Positions 5,568-13,875 are shown, counted from the first letter of the stretch. The stretch: 15,136 nucleotides of DNA from CAJJBL01 sp964519035 (GCA_964519035.1 CAZFKZ010000040.1:1-15136); one strand, 5' to 3'. The notes: generated by a model not told the origin, from the sequence alone. Numbers and translations are program-made.

Positions 5568-6617
5568 ATGCAAGGGGTTGTTTTTTTAGGAAATAAAAAA
5601 TTAGAAATTCAAAATTTTTCAGATCCAAACCCTGGTCCAGATGATGTCATTTTGGAGATTCAGGCTTCAGGTATGTGTGGAAGTGATTTGAAATTTTATA
5701 GAGCATCAGGAGGTCCATCTTCACTAGGTCTTGGTGGAGATGACAAACCTGTTATTGCAGGACATGAACCATGTGGAATCATTGTAGAAGTTGGATCTAA
5801 CGTTCATAAAAATTTAGCTTATAAAGGAATGCGAGTTATGCAACATCACTATAAAGGTTGTGGTGTGTGTCCTCATTGTTCGACTGGGTGGCAACAATTG
5901 TGTGTTGACGGTGTTGAAGTTGTTTATGGAGTAACAGGTAATGGTGCTCATGCCAAATATATGAAATGCCCTGTCAGTACTTTAGTAGCGTTAAGAGATG
6001 ATATTTCATTTGTTGCTGGTGCTGCAATATCTTGTGGAACAGGAACAGCTTGGGGCGCATTAGAAAGATTGGAACTTAAAGCTAGTCAAACAATTGCAAT
6101 ATATGGGATGGGACCTGTTGGTTTGTCTGCTGTAATGTTAGCTCATAAAATGGGTGCTAGAGTTATAGCTCTTGATACAAACATTCAAAGATTAGAAAGA
6201 TCAATTGAGTTTGGTGCTGATAATATTTTAAATCCTTCAAAATCTTCAGATATAATTTCTGAAATAAAAGACCTTACTAATGGATTAGGTGTCCATGCTT
6301 CTATAGATGCATCATCTTCACCGATTGCAAGATCTAATGCTATTAAATGCGTAAGAACTTGGGGTAAGGCATGTTTTGTTGGAGAAGGCGGTGATGTTAC
6401 AATCGATGTGAGCAATGATCTTTTAAGAAGACAAGTTACATTAATAGGAAGCTGGACGTTTTCTAAACATGGTCAAGCGGAGTGTGCTAACTTCATAGCT
6501 GAAAAGAATATTAATGTAGACAAATTATTTACTCACACTTGGTCTCTTAACCAAGCCAAAGAGGCTTATGAACTTTTTGACCTTCAATCCGATGGTAAAG
6601 GTGTTTTTATTCCTTAA
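5568..6617 (+). CDS. Zinc-dependent medium-chain alcohol dehydrogenase
   Basis: 349 residues, usual for the family, with a strong ribosome-binding site (AAGGAG, six-base spacer). Catalytic zinc ligands are Cys37 (G-M-C-G-S-D), His66-Glu67 (G-H-E-P) and probably Cys156 (A-I-S-C-G-T-G-T). The structural zinc lobe has Cys98, 101, 104 and 112 in G-C-G-V-C-P-H-C-x7-C. The Rossmann turn is G-M-G-P-V-G (180-185), and Asp203 at the end of the second strand indicates NAD rather than NADP. It oxidises an alcohol or polyol, or runs in reverse; the substrate is not readable, though this subgroup contains threonine- and polyol-dehydrogenase-like enzymes. It is probably cytosolic, unlike the cytochrome encoded just upstream. 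It converges with the MATE gene (13-base gap). Confidence 0.9.
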   Translation: MQGVVFLGNKKLEIQNFSDPNPGPDDVILEIQASGMCGSDLKFYRASGGPSSLGLGGDDKPVIAGHEPCGIIVEVGSNVHKNLAYKGMRVMQHHYKGCGVCPHCSTGWQQLCVDGVEVVYGVTGNGAHAKYMKCPVSTLVALRDDISFVAGAAISCGTGTAWGALERLELKASQTIAIYGMGPVGLSAVMLAHKMGARVIALDTNIQRLERSIEFGADNILNPSKSSDIISEIKDLTNGLGVHASIDASSSPIARSNAIKCVRTWGKACFVGEGGDVTIDVSNDLLRRQVTLIGSWTFSKHGQAECANFIAEKNINVDKLFTHTWSLNQAKEAYELFDLQSDGKGVFIP

Positions 6618-6630
6618 TAAAAAAGTAATG

Positions 6631-8031
6631 TTAAGATTTATAATAATTTTTCCATGGGCCAAAATGTAAACTTAAAGCAATGAATGTTCCATAAATTATT
6701 AAACCGAAAGACATGGTTATGAATAACAAATAAGGGCTAGCTATATTCATATAAAATAACGAGAATGTAACAATCACTACAAATAACAACCTTATTAAAG
6801 TTCCTATTACTGGCCAAAATAAAGTATTAAAAGCCTGACAAGTAAAATATAACCCCAATCCTAATGCAAAAAAAATATAAAATGGAGCTACTATTTCTAA
6901 ATAGCTTCTTGATGTTTCTTTTATAATATTGTTATCAGTAAAAAAACTTGACCAAACGTCTGGATATAGAGAAAAAAACAATCCAATTGAACCTACTATA
7001 AAAACAGAAAAACTTGTTCCCTTCCAAGTCATTATGACAGCTCTGTTATATTTTTTAGCTCCGACGTTTGCACCTGCGATTGCTATCAAAGCACCACCCA
7101 CTCCAAATATTACAGGTATCAGCAATAATTCCAATCTAATAGCAATTCCAAAACCTGCGGTCCAATTAGTTCCAAATGTTCCAATAACTGTAATACAAAA
7201 CATAGCCAAAGCTATTGTCATAATTGACTGACAACTAGCAAGGGAACCAGATTTAATTATAGGAATTATTCCACTAACATTAAAAATATTTTTAATCTGA
7301 AAGTTATATGGATGTTTGCCAAAACAATAGAATGTTATAATAAAAACAATGCCTACAAAATAACCTAAGAGAAAAGAGATTGCCGACCACTCCAGTGAAC
7401 TTAATACAAATAAGTTATTAAATAGTTTTACATTTTCTAATATTATTAATTGACCATTATCATATTCAAAATTCATACTAGCCGCAATCATATGAAAAAT
7501 AAGCACTATTAACCATCCTATTGCAGGTATCTTAGTGTTACCACTCCCTCTAGTTACCGAGATAATTATATTAAATAACCAGACAAGAACTATGCCTCCT
7601 AATAAAATTTTTCCATATGTAAGGGATAATTGAGCAATTTCTTTATCTACTAAAAAAAAATTAAAAAATGTATCAGCCAAGCCAAAAAACAAAGACATCA
7701 TAAAAATGGAACCAGCCAATGCAATAATTATAGCAGATCTAAAAATACATTCTGCACTAAAAGTATCTTTCCGTCCAAAAGCTCGAGCCGTAGCTCCACT
7801 AATAGCGCCTCCAAAAGCTCCATTTGATAACATACTTGTCAGCATAAATATTGGAAAGACATATGCCACACCGGCTAATTCTGAAGTACCAATTTGACCA
7901 ACGTACCAAAGGTCAAATATTACAGTTAAAGACGCCGTTATAGTTGAAAAAAGATTAGGGATAGCAAGCCTAAAAAAGATTTTAGAAAAAGGTAATTCAG
8001 TTAATCGACTTGAGTAATCACCTTTTTTCAA
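6631..8031 (-). CDS. MATE-family multidrug/metabolite exporter
   Basis: 466 residues with about twelve hydrophobic helices in two related halves. N-terminal marks include R-L-A-I-P-N-L-F (21-28), F-D-L-W-Y-V-G-Q-I-G (39-48) with an acidic residue in the first helix, and R-G-S-G-N-T-K (161-167). The second half opens near the F-G-T-N-W-T-A-G-F-G stretch. MATE proteins expel cationic drugs or metabolites by proton or sodium antiport. The start is TTG at 8031, supported by AAGAAAGG ending six bases upstream. A polar stretch at about 187-208 looks longer than the loop usually found there. It begins 16 bases after the amidohydrolase stop and is last in the four-gene unit, so it may export a substrate or by-product of that pathway. 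Confidence 0.88.
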   Translation of the reverse strand: MKKGDYSSRLTELPFSKIFFRLAIPNLFSTITASLTVIFDLWYVGQIGTSELAGVAYVFPIFMLTSMLSNGAFGGAISGATARAFGRKDTFSAECIFRSAIIIALAGSIFMMSLFFGLADTFFNFFLVDKEIAQLSLTYGKILLGGIVLVWLFNIIISVTRGSGNTKIPAIGWLIVLIFHMIAASMNFEYDNGQLIILENVKLFNNLFVLSSLEWSAISFLLGYFVGIVFIITFYCFGKHPYNFQIKNIFNVSGIIPIIKSGSLASCQSIMTIALAMFCITVIGTFGTNWTAGFGIAIRLELLLIPVIFGVGGALIAIAGANVGAKKYNRAVIMTWKGTSFSVFIVGSIGLFFSLYPDVWSSFFTDNNIIKETSRSYLEIVAPFYIFFALGLGLYFTCQAFNTLFWPVIGTLIRLLFVVIVTFSLFYMNIASPYLLFITMSFGLIIYGTFIALSLHFGPWKNYYKS

Positions 8032-8047
8032 AGATTACCTTTCTTAG

Positions 8048-9805
8048 CTAAGCAATATACTCAGTTGCTTTATGATTGTCATGTCTAGATCTAACTAAAG
8101 TGCCAGGTCTTTCTGAGGTTGCATCACCATTTTGGTAGGTAATTTTTCCTGAAACAATCGTGGCCACATAGCCATAAGTGTGTTGCATTAACCTTCTACC
8201 GCCTGCTGGCAGATCTTGAACCATAAATGGATCAGATGATCCAATTTTTTCCCAATCAAGAATATTTAAGTCAGCTTTTAATCCAACTTTTAAACAACCT
8301 CTGTCTTTTAAACCTGCCGCAGATGCAGTATCTGAAGTTAGTCTTCTAATGGTTTCTTCCATTGAAAAAACTTTCTTTTTAACTGACCAATATGAAATAA
8401 GCCAAGTTGGATATCCTGCATCTAAAATAAATCCAACATGTGCTCCACCGTCACCTAAACCCATAATTGCATTTTTATCTTCAAGCATTTTTTGACAAAC
8501 ACCAAAAGTATGATCAGCATAATTTACTAAAGGCGCGTAGATAAAATTATTTCCATCATTTTCCAACAGAATTTCATACGCAAGGGCAGCTGCAGTTACA
8601 TTATTATTTTTTCCTAATTCTTCAATTGAATCTTCAGGAGCAGGGTTATAGTTTGGTGGAGAGCCAAACCGATACATTTTTGAATATCCTATTCTATTTA
8701 TCAATGGGAATGTACTTCCTTTGATTGGGTCTTCAGATAAGATCTTATCTTTTATATTTTGTTTTCTCATTTCTTTAACTCTTTCATGAAGAGGTAAATG
8801 AGATATTGATTTATATGTTTGTGTTCCTGAGAAAGGATTTTGACTTCCGTTTAATCCTAATAACAATCCAATAGGTCGAGGAGTAACAACAGGCCTTATA
8901 GGCAAACCTTCTTTTTGTGCCTGTCTTGCCATAGCCATTAAATCTTCCCAAAAGTCTGGCCTATCATGCCTTTGAGTACAACTAAAAACAACTGGCCTTC
9001 CTGATTTTTTTATAATTCTTTTTAAAACTTCAAATTCAGTTTCAGGGTCAGGTTCATTCCAGTCCGATACAATTTCTATAAATCCAGCACCAGCATCAGA
9101 CAAGCCCATTGCTATAGCTGTTAACTCATCTTCATGTGCTCTTAAGGTTGGGGTGAATTCACCTTTTAAACTCTTGTGACTTATTGTTCTAGAGGTAGAA
9201 AAACCAAATGCACCAGCCTCAACTGCTTCTTTTGAAAGTTTACGCATTGTTGCCATATCTTGATCATTTGCGATTTCATGATTTATAGCTCTTTGACCCA
9301 TAACATAAACTCTTAAAGCAGCATGTGGGAGAAGAGCACAGACATCTATATCTAATTTATTTTTTTCTAACGCTTCCACATATTCTTTAAACGTTTCCCA
9401 TTGCCAATCTAATCCTTCATGCATAACTGGAGCTGGGATATCTTCTACACCTTCCATTAACTCAACTAATTTAACTCTATCTTCTTTTTTACAAGGAGCA
9501 AAACCTACACCACAATTCCCCATAACAACAGTTGTCACACCATGAATAGAGGATGGCTTTAACTGACTATCCCAAATTGCTTGTCCATCATAATGAGTAT
9601 GAATATCAACAAAGCCAGGAGAAACCACTTGATTACTCGCATCTATTTCTTTATCGGCTTTACCCGAAAACTGCCCAATGGCTGCTATAATTCCGTCTTT
9701 CACAGCAAGGTCACCGACATAGGATTCTTTGCCAGTTCCGTCAACAAGCGTTCCATTTCTAATTATTAAATCATAATCACGTGAACTTCTATTTACACCA
9801 TCCAT
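8048..9805 (-). CDS. N-acyl-D-amino-acid deacylase-family amidohydrolase (long form)
   Basis: 585 residues, about 100 more than classical D-aminoacylase. The N-terminal part starts a beta sandwich (Y-D-L-I-I-R-N-G-T-L-V-D-G), followed by the TIM-barrel metal motif H-T-H-Y-D-G-Q (69-75), G-N-C-G-V-G-F-A-P with Cys98, and G-L-G-D-G-G-A-H-V (449-457) with catalytic Asp452. His69, His71, Cys98 and Asp452 match the conserved metal and catalytic set. The S-H-H-K motif normally contributing a second-site histidine is not evident; F-S-C-T-Q (274-278) stands about there. The C-terminal sandwich closes with G-L-K-A-D-L-N-I-L-D. Start: GGGAGG nine bases upstream of the ATG. The family cleaves N-acyl-D-amino acids, but this long clade is largely uncharacterised. 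It lies between the CoA-transferase and exporter genes of the same unit. Confidence 0.85.
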   Translation of the reverse strand: MDGVNRSSRDYDLIIRNGTLVDGTGKESYVGDLAVKDGIIAAIGQFSGKADKEIDASNQVVSPGFVDIHTHYDGQAIWDSQLKPSSIHGVTTVVMGNCGVGFAPCKKEDRVKLVELMEGVEDIPAPVMHEGLDWQWETFKEYVEALEKNKLDIDVCALLPHAALRVYVMGQRAINHEIANDQDMATMRKLSKEAVEAGAFGFSTSRTISHKSLKGEFTPTLRAHEDELTAIAMGLSDAGAGFIEIVSDWNEPDPETEFEVLKRIIKKSGRPVVFSCTQRHDRPDFWEDLMAMARQAQKEGLPIRPVVTPRPIGLLLGLNGSQNPFSGTQTYKSISHLPLHERVKEMRKQNIKDKILSEDPIKGSTFPLINRIGYSKMYRFGSPPNYNPAPEDSIEELGKNNNVTAAALAYEILLENDGNNFIYAPLVNYADHTFGVCQKMLEDKNAIMGLGDGGAHVGFILDAGYPTWLISYWSVKKKVFSMEETIRRLTSDTASAAGLKDRGCLKVGLKADLNILDWEKIGSSDPFMVQDLPAGGRRLMQHTYGYVATIVSGKITYQNGDATSERPGTLVRSRHDNHKATEYIA

Positions 9806-9886
9806 TTGAATATACCTCCCAATTTATATATTCTGTTCTTTTATCTTTTTTATGTCAATAATTGATTTAACATGTGAAATAAAATG

Positions 9887-11071
9887 TTAACTTATAATAT
9901 TCTGTTTTCTTAGCTGCTGAATTTGTAAATCTGTAATCCCTATTTCTCTTAAAACATCATCTGTATTTTCACCCACTAAAGGTGCTGATTTTTTTATTTT
10001 TCCAGGCGTTTTACTTAATCTTGGAAAAGTTTGATGCATGAGTATATTTCCAAATTCTGTGTCTTCATGCTCTATTAATACTTCTCTATCCAGAATATAT
10101 GGATGCTCAACTAATTCAGATATATCCAAAACTGGCCCTACAGTAACACCGGCGTCTAAAAAGATTTTCAAAAGATTTTCTCTATTAGAGCTTCTCATAA
10201 ATTTAGAGATAACATCATCTAAATCGTCATTATTATTTAATCTATCAGTATTAGTTAAAAATCGATGGTCAGTTATTAACTCTTTTTGTCCTATAGTTTT
10301 GGCTAACTTTTCCCACATAGACTGCATAGATGCTGATAGTGATATATATTTATTGTCTTTTGTACGGTATATGCCTCTTGGTGCAGCAACATTACTTCTA
10401 TTACCCATTCTTTTTGGCGTATCTCCTGATATTTGATAACTTGCTGCCCAAGGACCTATAATAGAAAAAAGAGGTTCAAATAGTGAGAGATCTATTACTT
10501 GTCCACCTAAGTCATTTTTTTTTGATGCTAAAATTGCCATTAAAATAGCACCAAAACCTGTAAGACCTGCTACCATATCAGCTAATGCTGTCGGAGGAAG
10601 AAGTGGTCCCTTACCTTTTTCTCCTGTCATTGAAGCAAAGCCACTCATGCCCTCAACTAGAGATCCAAACCCTGGTGCATTTTTATATATCCCCGTTTGA
10701 CCCCAACCTGAGATTCTTAGAATAATAATTTTATTATTTAACTTTATTAATTTTTCTGGTCCAACACCCCATTTCTCAAGTGTCCCAGGAACAAAGTTTT
10801 CTATAAAAACATCTGCCGTTTTTACTAGTTCTTCTAGTAGATTCAAACCTTCTTCTTCTTTTAGATTTAAGGCAATACTTCTTTTATTTCTTGAATAAAC
10901 TGCCCACCAATGCGAGATACCATTTACTTTCCAATTTCTGAGATCGTCACCTTTACCAGGTTTTTCAATTTTAATTACATCTGCTCCAAAATCAGCAAAC
11001 ATGTGGCTTACCATGTTACCTGCAGCCAAACGTGACAAATCTAAAACTTTAAGGTTTTCTAGAGGTAACAT
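9887..11071 (-). CDS. CaiB/BaiF-family (class III) CoA-transferase
   Basis: 394 residues, normal for the family. N-terminal marks: L-K-V-L-D-L-S-R-L-A-A-G (7-18), F-A-D-F-G-A-D-V-I-K-I-E-K-P (25-38), and R-N-K-R-S-I-A-L-N-L (61-70). The catalytic aspartate is Asp165 in T-A-L-A-D-M-V-A-G, placed as in formyl-CoA transferase. Members move CoA between carboxylic acids through mixed-anhydride and aspartyl-CoA intermediates. The donor and acceptor are unknown here. GGAT lies upstream of the ATG with a spacer of about eight bases. The gene starts 23 bases after the hydroxyacyl-CoA dehydrogenase stop, suggesting this enzyme makes the CoA thioester used or released by that dehydrogenase. Confidence 0.88.
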   Translation of the reverse strand: MLPLENLKVLDLSRLAAGNMVSHMFADFGADVIKIEKPGKGDDLRNWKVNGISHWWAVYSRNKRSIALNLKEEEGLNLLEELVKTADVFIENFVPGTLEKWGVGPEKLIKLNNKIIILRISGWGQTGIYKNAPGFGSLVEGMSGFASMTGEKGKGPLLPPTALADMVAGLTGFGAILMAILASKKNDLGGQVIDLSLFEPLFSIIGPWAASYQISGDTPKRMGNRSNVAAPRGIYRTKDNKYISLSASMQSMWEKLAKTIGQKELITDHRFLTNTDRLNNNDDLDDVISKFMRSSNRENLLKIFLDAGVTVGPVLDISELVEHPYILDREVLIEHEDTEFGNILMHQTFPRLSKTPGKIKKSAPLVGENTDDVLREIGITDLQIQQLRKQNIIS

Positions 11072-11094
11072 TATAGATTATCCATTCATTAGGA

Positions 11095-12027
11095 TTAGAC
11101 TTCATTATTTTCTATTTTTATTTTTCTAAGTGATTTTAAAAGAAAATTTCTTTTTTTAGCTCTTTCTTGAAGTTGATCTTCAGGAAGTATTTTTCTTCTT
11201 TCTTGCTCTAACATTTCACCAGCTTTATCAGACCAATCTGGAAGTTTAGTTTGTGTTTTTGCCATATCCATATACATAGGGCCATAACGAGCCATATAGT
11301 CTCTTATGCCTCCAGGAGCATTAAGATCTATCGTTTCGAAAGGCCCCATAAAAGCCCATCTTAAACCTAATCCGTCTCTAATAGTAGCATCAATCTCGTC
11401 TGAGCTGGCATAACCATCAGAGTAGAGTCTAAGAGCTTCATTTAACAAAGCGCCTTGAAGCCTGTTTAAAACAAAACCATCAATCTCCTTTTTTACATTT
11501 ACACTAGATGCCCCAGATATATCAAATACACTTTTGGCTTTTTCTATAGCTACGTTTGAAGTGTTAGGACCTGGACAAATTTCAACGCATGGAATTAAAT
11601 GCGGAGGATTGGCGGGATGAGCAATTATACATCTATGTTGTCCTTTTAAATTTTGAGTAATAGAAGAAATAGGCATTGCTGAAGAAGAGGATGCGATTAT
11701 AACATGATCTGGGGCTAAGTTATCTAGTTTAGCAAATAACTCTTGCTTAATATTCAAGATTTCAGGAGCACTCTCTTGAATGTACTCTACACTCTTACAT
11801 AAATGTTCTAGTGTTACGCCAATAGAAATTCTACTTAAACTATCTTCAACATCAATATTTTCATCAATACTTTTAAGCTCTTCAAGAAAAAGCGTTACTC
11901 TTTCAATAAATGTGTCAAAAACGTTCGGAAAACTGTCATGAACATAAACGTTTAAACCACTCTTAGAGAAAATAGCTGCCCAACTAGCTCCAATCAACCC
12001 ACCACCAATTACACCAACATTCTTCAT
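11095..12027 (-). CDS. 3-hydroxyacyl-CoA dehydrogenase, lambda-crystallin type
   Basis: 310 residues. The N-terminal Rossmann domain has V-I-G-G-G-L-I-G (6-13), and Asp31 ends the second strand, indicating NAD. Catalytic residues of the family are visible: Ser115/116 in S-S-S-S-A-M-P, His137 in A-H-P-A-N-P-P, Glu149 and Asn188 in V-L-N-R-L-Q. The C-terminal domain carries G-L-G-L-R-W-A-F-M-G-P-F-E-T-I-D-L-N (219-236), typical of lambda-crystallin/L-gulonate 3-dehydrogenase and carnitine dehydrogenase relatives rather than FadB-type beta-oxidation enzymes. The substrate may thus be a free hydroxy acid or a short 3-hydroxyacyl-CoA. AAAGGA ends six or seven bases before the ATG. It is first in the four-gene minus-strand unit. 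Confidence 0.88.
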   Translation of the reverse strand: MKNVGVIGGGLIGASWAAIFSKSGLNVYVHDSFPNVFDTFIERVTLFLEELKSIDENIDVEDSLSRISIGVTLEHLCKSVEYIQESAPEILNIKQELFAKLDNLAPDHVIIASSSSAMPISSITQNLKGQHRCIIAHPANPPHLIPCVEICPGPNTSNVAIEKAKSVFDISGASSVNVKKEIDGFVLNRLQGALLNEALRLYSDGYASSDEIDATIRDGLGLRWAFMGPFETIDLNAPGGIRDYMARYGPMYMDMAKTQTKLPDWSDKAGEMLEQERRKILPEDQLQERAKKRNFLLKSLRKIKIENNEV

Positions 12028-12068
12028 TATGTTTCCTTTATTTAAAGTAAATATATTAACATTTAAAC

Positions 12069-12097
12069 ATTATACTTTAAGTGGATCTATAATTTAA
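12069..12097 (-). promoter_or_regulatory. Candidate promoter of the four-gene minus-strand unit
   Basis: On the minus strand, TATAAT (12074-12069) has TTAAAT (12097-12092) 17 bases upstream. The predicted start near 12062 would leave a leader of about 35 bases containing AAAGGA before the dehydrogenase ATG. The -35 box matches consensus at only three of six positions, and the surroundings are AT-rich, so support is moderate at best. Confidence 0.35.
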
Positions 12098-12153
12098 ATG
12101 ATTTTTAATATATGATTGAAATTTAATTATATAATAATTACTAGGTGAATTTA

Positions 12154-13086
12154 ATGGGTCAATTAGTCAACGGTTTATGGGTTAAAGGATCTGTTTCAAA
12201 CAATGATAAAAGTGGAACCTTTAAAAGAGTAGATAGTGTTTTTAGAAATAATATTGGAGTAGATGAGAAGGTATATACTCCAGAGTCTAATAGATACCAT
12301 TTATACGTCAGTTACGCATGCCCTTGGGCTCATCGAGCTCTTATTTTTAGAAAATTAAAAAATCTTGAAGATCATATAAGCGTAGATGTTGTCCACCCAG
12401 ATATGCTTGATATGGGATGGTCTTTTGATACACGCTTTTTAGGCTCTACTGGAGACACACTTCATCAAAAACAGTACGTCCATGAGATTTATCAGTTAGC
12501 CGATAAAAATGTTTCATCTAAAGTAACTGTTCCTATTTTATGGGATAAAAAAACTAATACTATTGTAAATAATGAATCAGCAGAAATAATCAGAATTTTA
12601 AATTTTTCTTTTAATGATATCTCAAATAATCATGATGATTACTATCCAGTCAATCTACAAAACGAAATTGATGATATTAATGAAGTGATTTATCAAAATA
12701 TTAATAATGGAGTATATAAAACAGGTTTTTCTAAAACTCAGTCATCTTACGAAAATTCTGCAAAAAAATTATTTGAATCATTAGACATGATTGAAAATAA
12801 ATTAGAAAATCGAACGTATTTAGTTGGTGATATTATGACCGAAGCAGATATAAGGTTTTTACCAACTTTATTAAGATTTGATTGTGTTTATTACTCACAT
12901 TTTAAGTGTAATCTGAGGAAAATTAGCGAGTATAGTAATATTAGCCGTTATCTAAGAACATTGTTTAAAAACAATGCTGTTAAATCCACCACAAATTTTG
13001 AACATATAAAAAGACATTATTATTTTTCGCACGAACACATAAACCCTTATAGAATAATACCTATTGGCCCAGAGAATGTTTTTTAA
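12154..13086 (+). CDS. Glutathionyl-hydroquinone reductase (GS-HQR, YqjG/ECM4 type)
   Basis: 310 residues from the ATG at 12154, chosen over an in-frame GTG at 12145. AGGTG then sits six bases upstream, and the family usually opens M-G-x-L-V-x-G-x-W as here. The N-terminal thioredoxin-like domain has Y-A-C-P-W-A-H-R-A with catalytic Cys56, then T-V-P (125-127) and N-E-S-A-E (140-144) for glutathione binding. The helical domain carries Y-K-T-G-F (188-192), T-E-A-D-I-R (229-234), R-F-D-x-V-Y (241-246), H-F-K-C-N (249-253) and the closing H-I-N-P-Y-R-I-I-P-I-G-P (295-306). It reduces glutathionyl-hydroquinones, returning glutathione disulfide and hydroquinone, in quinone or aromatic detoxification. 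It is a single gene, divergent from the dehydrogenase unit. A TATAAT at 12130-12135 is a weak promoter candidate. Confidence 0.93.
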   Translation: MGQLVNGLWVKGSVSNNDKSGTFKRVDSVFRNNIGVDEKVYTPESNRYHLYVSYACPWAHRALIFRKLKNLEDHISVDVVHPDMLDMGWSFDTRFLGSTGDTLHQKQYVHEIYQLADKNVSSKVTVPILWDKKTNTIVNNESAEIIRILNFSFNDISNNHDDYYPVNLQNEIDDINEVIYQNINNGVYKTGFSKTQSSYENSAKKLFESLDMIENKLENRTYLVGDIMTEADIRFLPTLLRFDCVYYSHFKCNLRKISEYSNISRYLRTLFKNNAVKSTTNFEHIKRHYYFSHEHINPYRIIPIGPENVF

Positions 13087-13107
13087 AATATAAAGACTAA
13101 TTATATA

Positions 13108-13875
13108 TTATTTTTCTTTGGAATATTTAAAACAAGCTTTTCCAAACTCTTCAAACAAACATTTATTTAATTCGTTTTTTTCTGGTTCGTATTCAGCATG
13201 CCATTGAACACCAACAGCAAATGATGGATGCTCAGGAATGCTGATAGCCTCAATAACATTATCATCCGACTGAGCTTCAATTTGTAACTCTTTTGAAAGA
13301 GTATCTATTGCCTGTCCGTGAAGTGAGTTTACTAAACAATTACCTTTTCTTATTAATTTAGAAAAATAACCATCTTCAACAAAATTAATTCTATGTTTTA
13401 ATGTAAATATTTGCTCCACAGTCACGTCTTCACCTCGTGGCATACGATGGTCATTTTTATTAGGTAACAAATGAACTCTATAATGAAGAGAGCCACCATA
13501 AGCTACGTTCATTTCTTGAATCCCACGACAAATACCAAATATTGGTATCCCTAAATTAACGCATTTTGGAATCATACTCAAAACTATTTCGTCTCTACCA
13601 ACATCAATAGGCTCGTCTGGTGGAAAAGGTTTACCTCTAAAATGATGTGGCTCTATATTAGCTCTACCTCCAGTTAAAACTAAACCATCTATCCTCAGAA
13701 GAAGTTCATCCAAATCATTATCTTTAATATTTGAAGGAATGAGAATAGGTATACCATTAGTAAAATTAGCTACAGCATTCACATACCTTAAACCTGTGGA
13801 ATGTGAAACTTGTCTTCCATTGAAGTTTGTTATCTCATTTGTAGATATTCCAATTAATGGTTTTTTATTAAACAT
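13108..13875 (-). CDS. Gamma-glutamyl-gamma-aminobutyrate hydrolase-like amidotransferase (peptidase C26)
   Basis: 255 residues, a class I glutamine amidotransferase fold used as a hydrolase. The nucleophile is Cys116 in F-G-I-C-R-G-I-Q-E-M-N-V. The triad continues with His226 and Glu228 in G-V-Q-W-H-A-E-Y-E-P. Other C26 marks are L-V-L-T-G-G-R-A-N-I-E-P (65-76) and V-N-S-L-H-G-Q-A-I (182-190). Relatives such as PuuD split gamma-glutamyl-GABA in putrescine breakdown, but no other Puu genes are present, so another gamma-glutamyl compound is equally possible. It lies 41 bases downstream of the HAD gene on the same strand and probably shares its transcript. Its own ribosome-binding site is weak. 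Confidence 0.88.
   Translation of the reverse strand: MFNKKPLIGISTNEITNFNGRQVSHSTGLRYVNAVANFTNGIPILIPSNIKDNDLDELLLRIDGLVLTGGRANIEPHHFRGKPFPPDEPIDVGRDEIVLSMIPKCVNLGIPIFGICRGIQEMNVAYGGSLHYRVHLLPNKNDHRMPRGEDVTVEQIFTLKHRINFVEDGYFSKLIRKGNCLVNSLHGQAIDTLSKELQIEAQSDDNVIEAISIPEHPSFAVGVQWHAEYEPEKNELNKCLFEEFGKACFKYSKEK

Noticed and set aside
6929..7897. Plus-strand open frames opposite the MATE gene
   Set aside because: They are antisense to a clear membrane transporter. Their Pro/Lys/Ile-rich translations look like complement artefacts.
10038..10436. 132-codon plus-strand frame opposite the CoA-transferase
   Set aside because: The minus-strand gene has intact CaiB-family motifs across the whole stretch, and the antisense product has no recognisable domain.
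13085..13115. AATATA/TATATT inverted repeat followed by T-rich sequence as a terminator between GS-HQR and the amidotransferase
   Set aside because: The stem is entirely A/T, short, and overlaps the stop codon of the opposite gene. It would be too unstable to claim.
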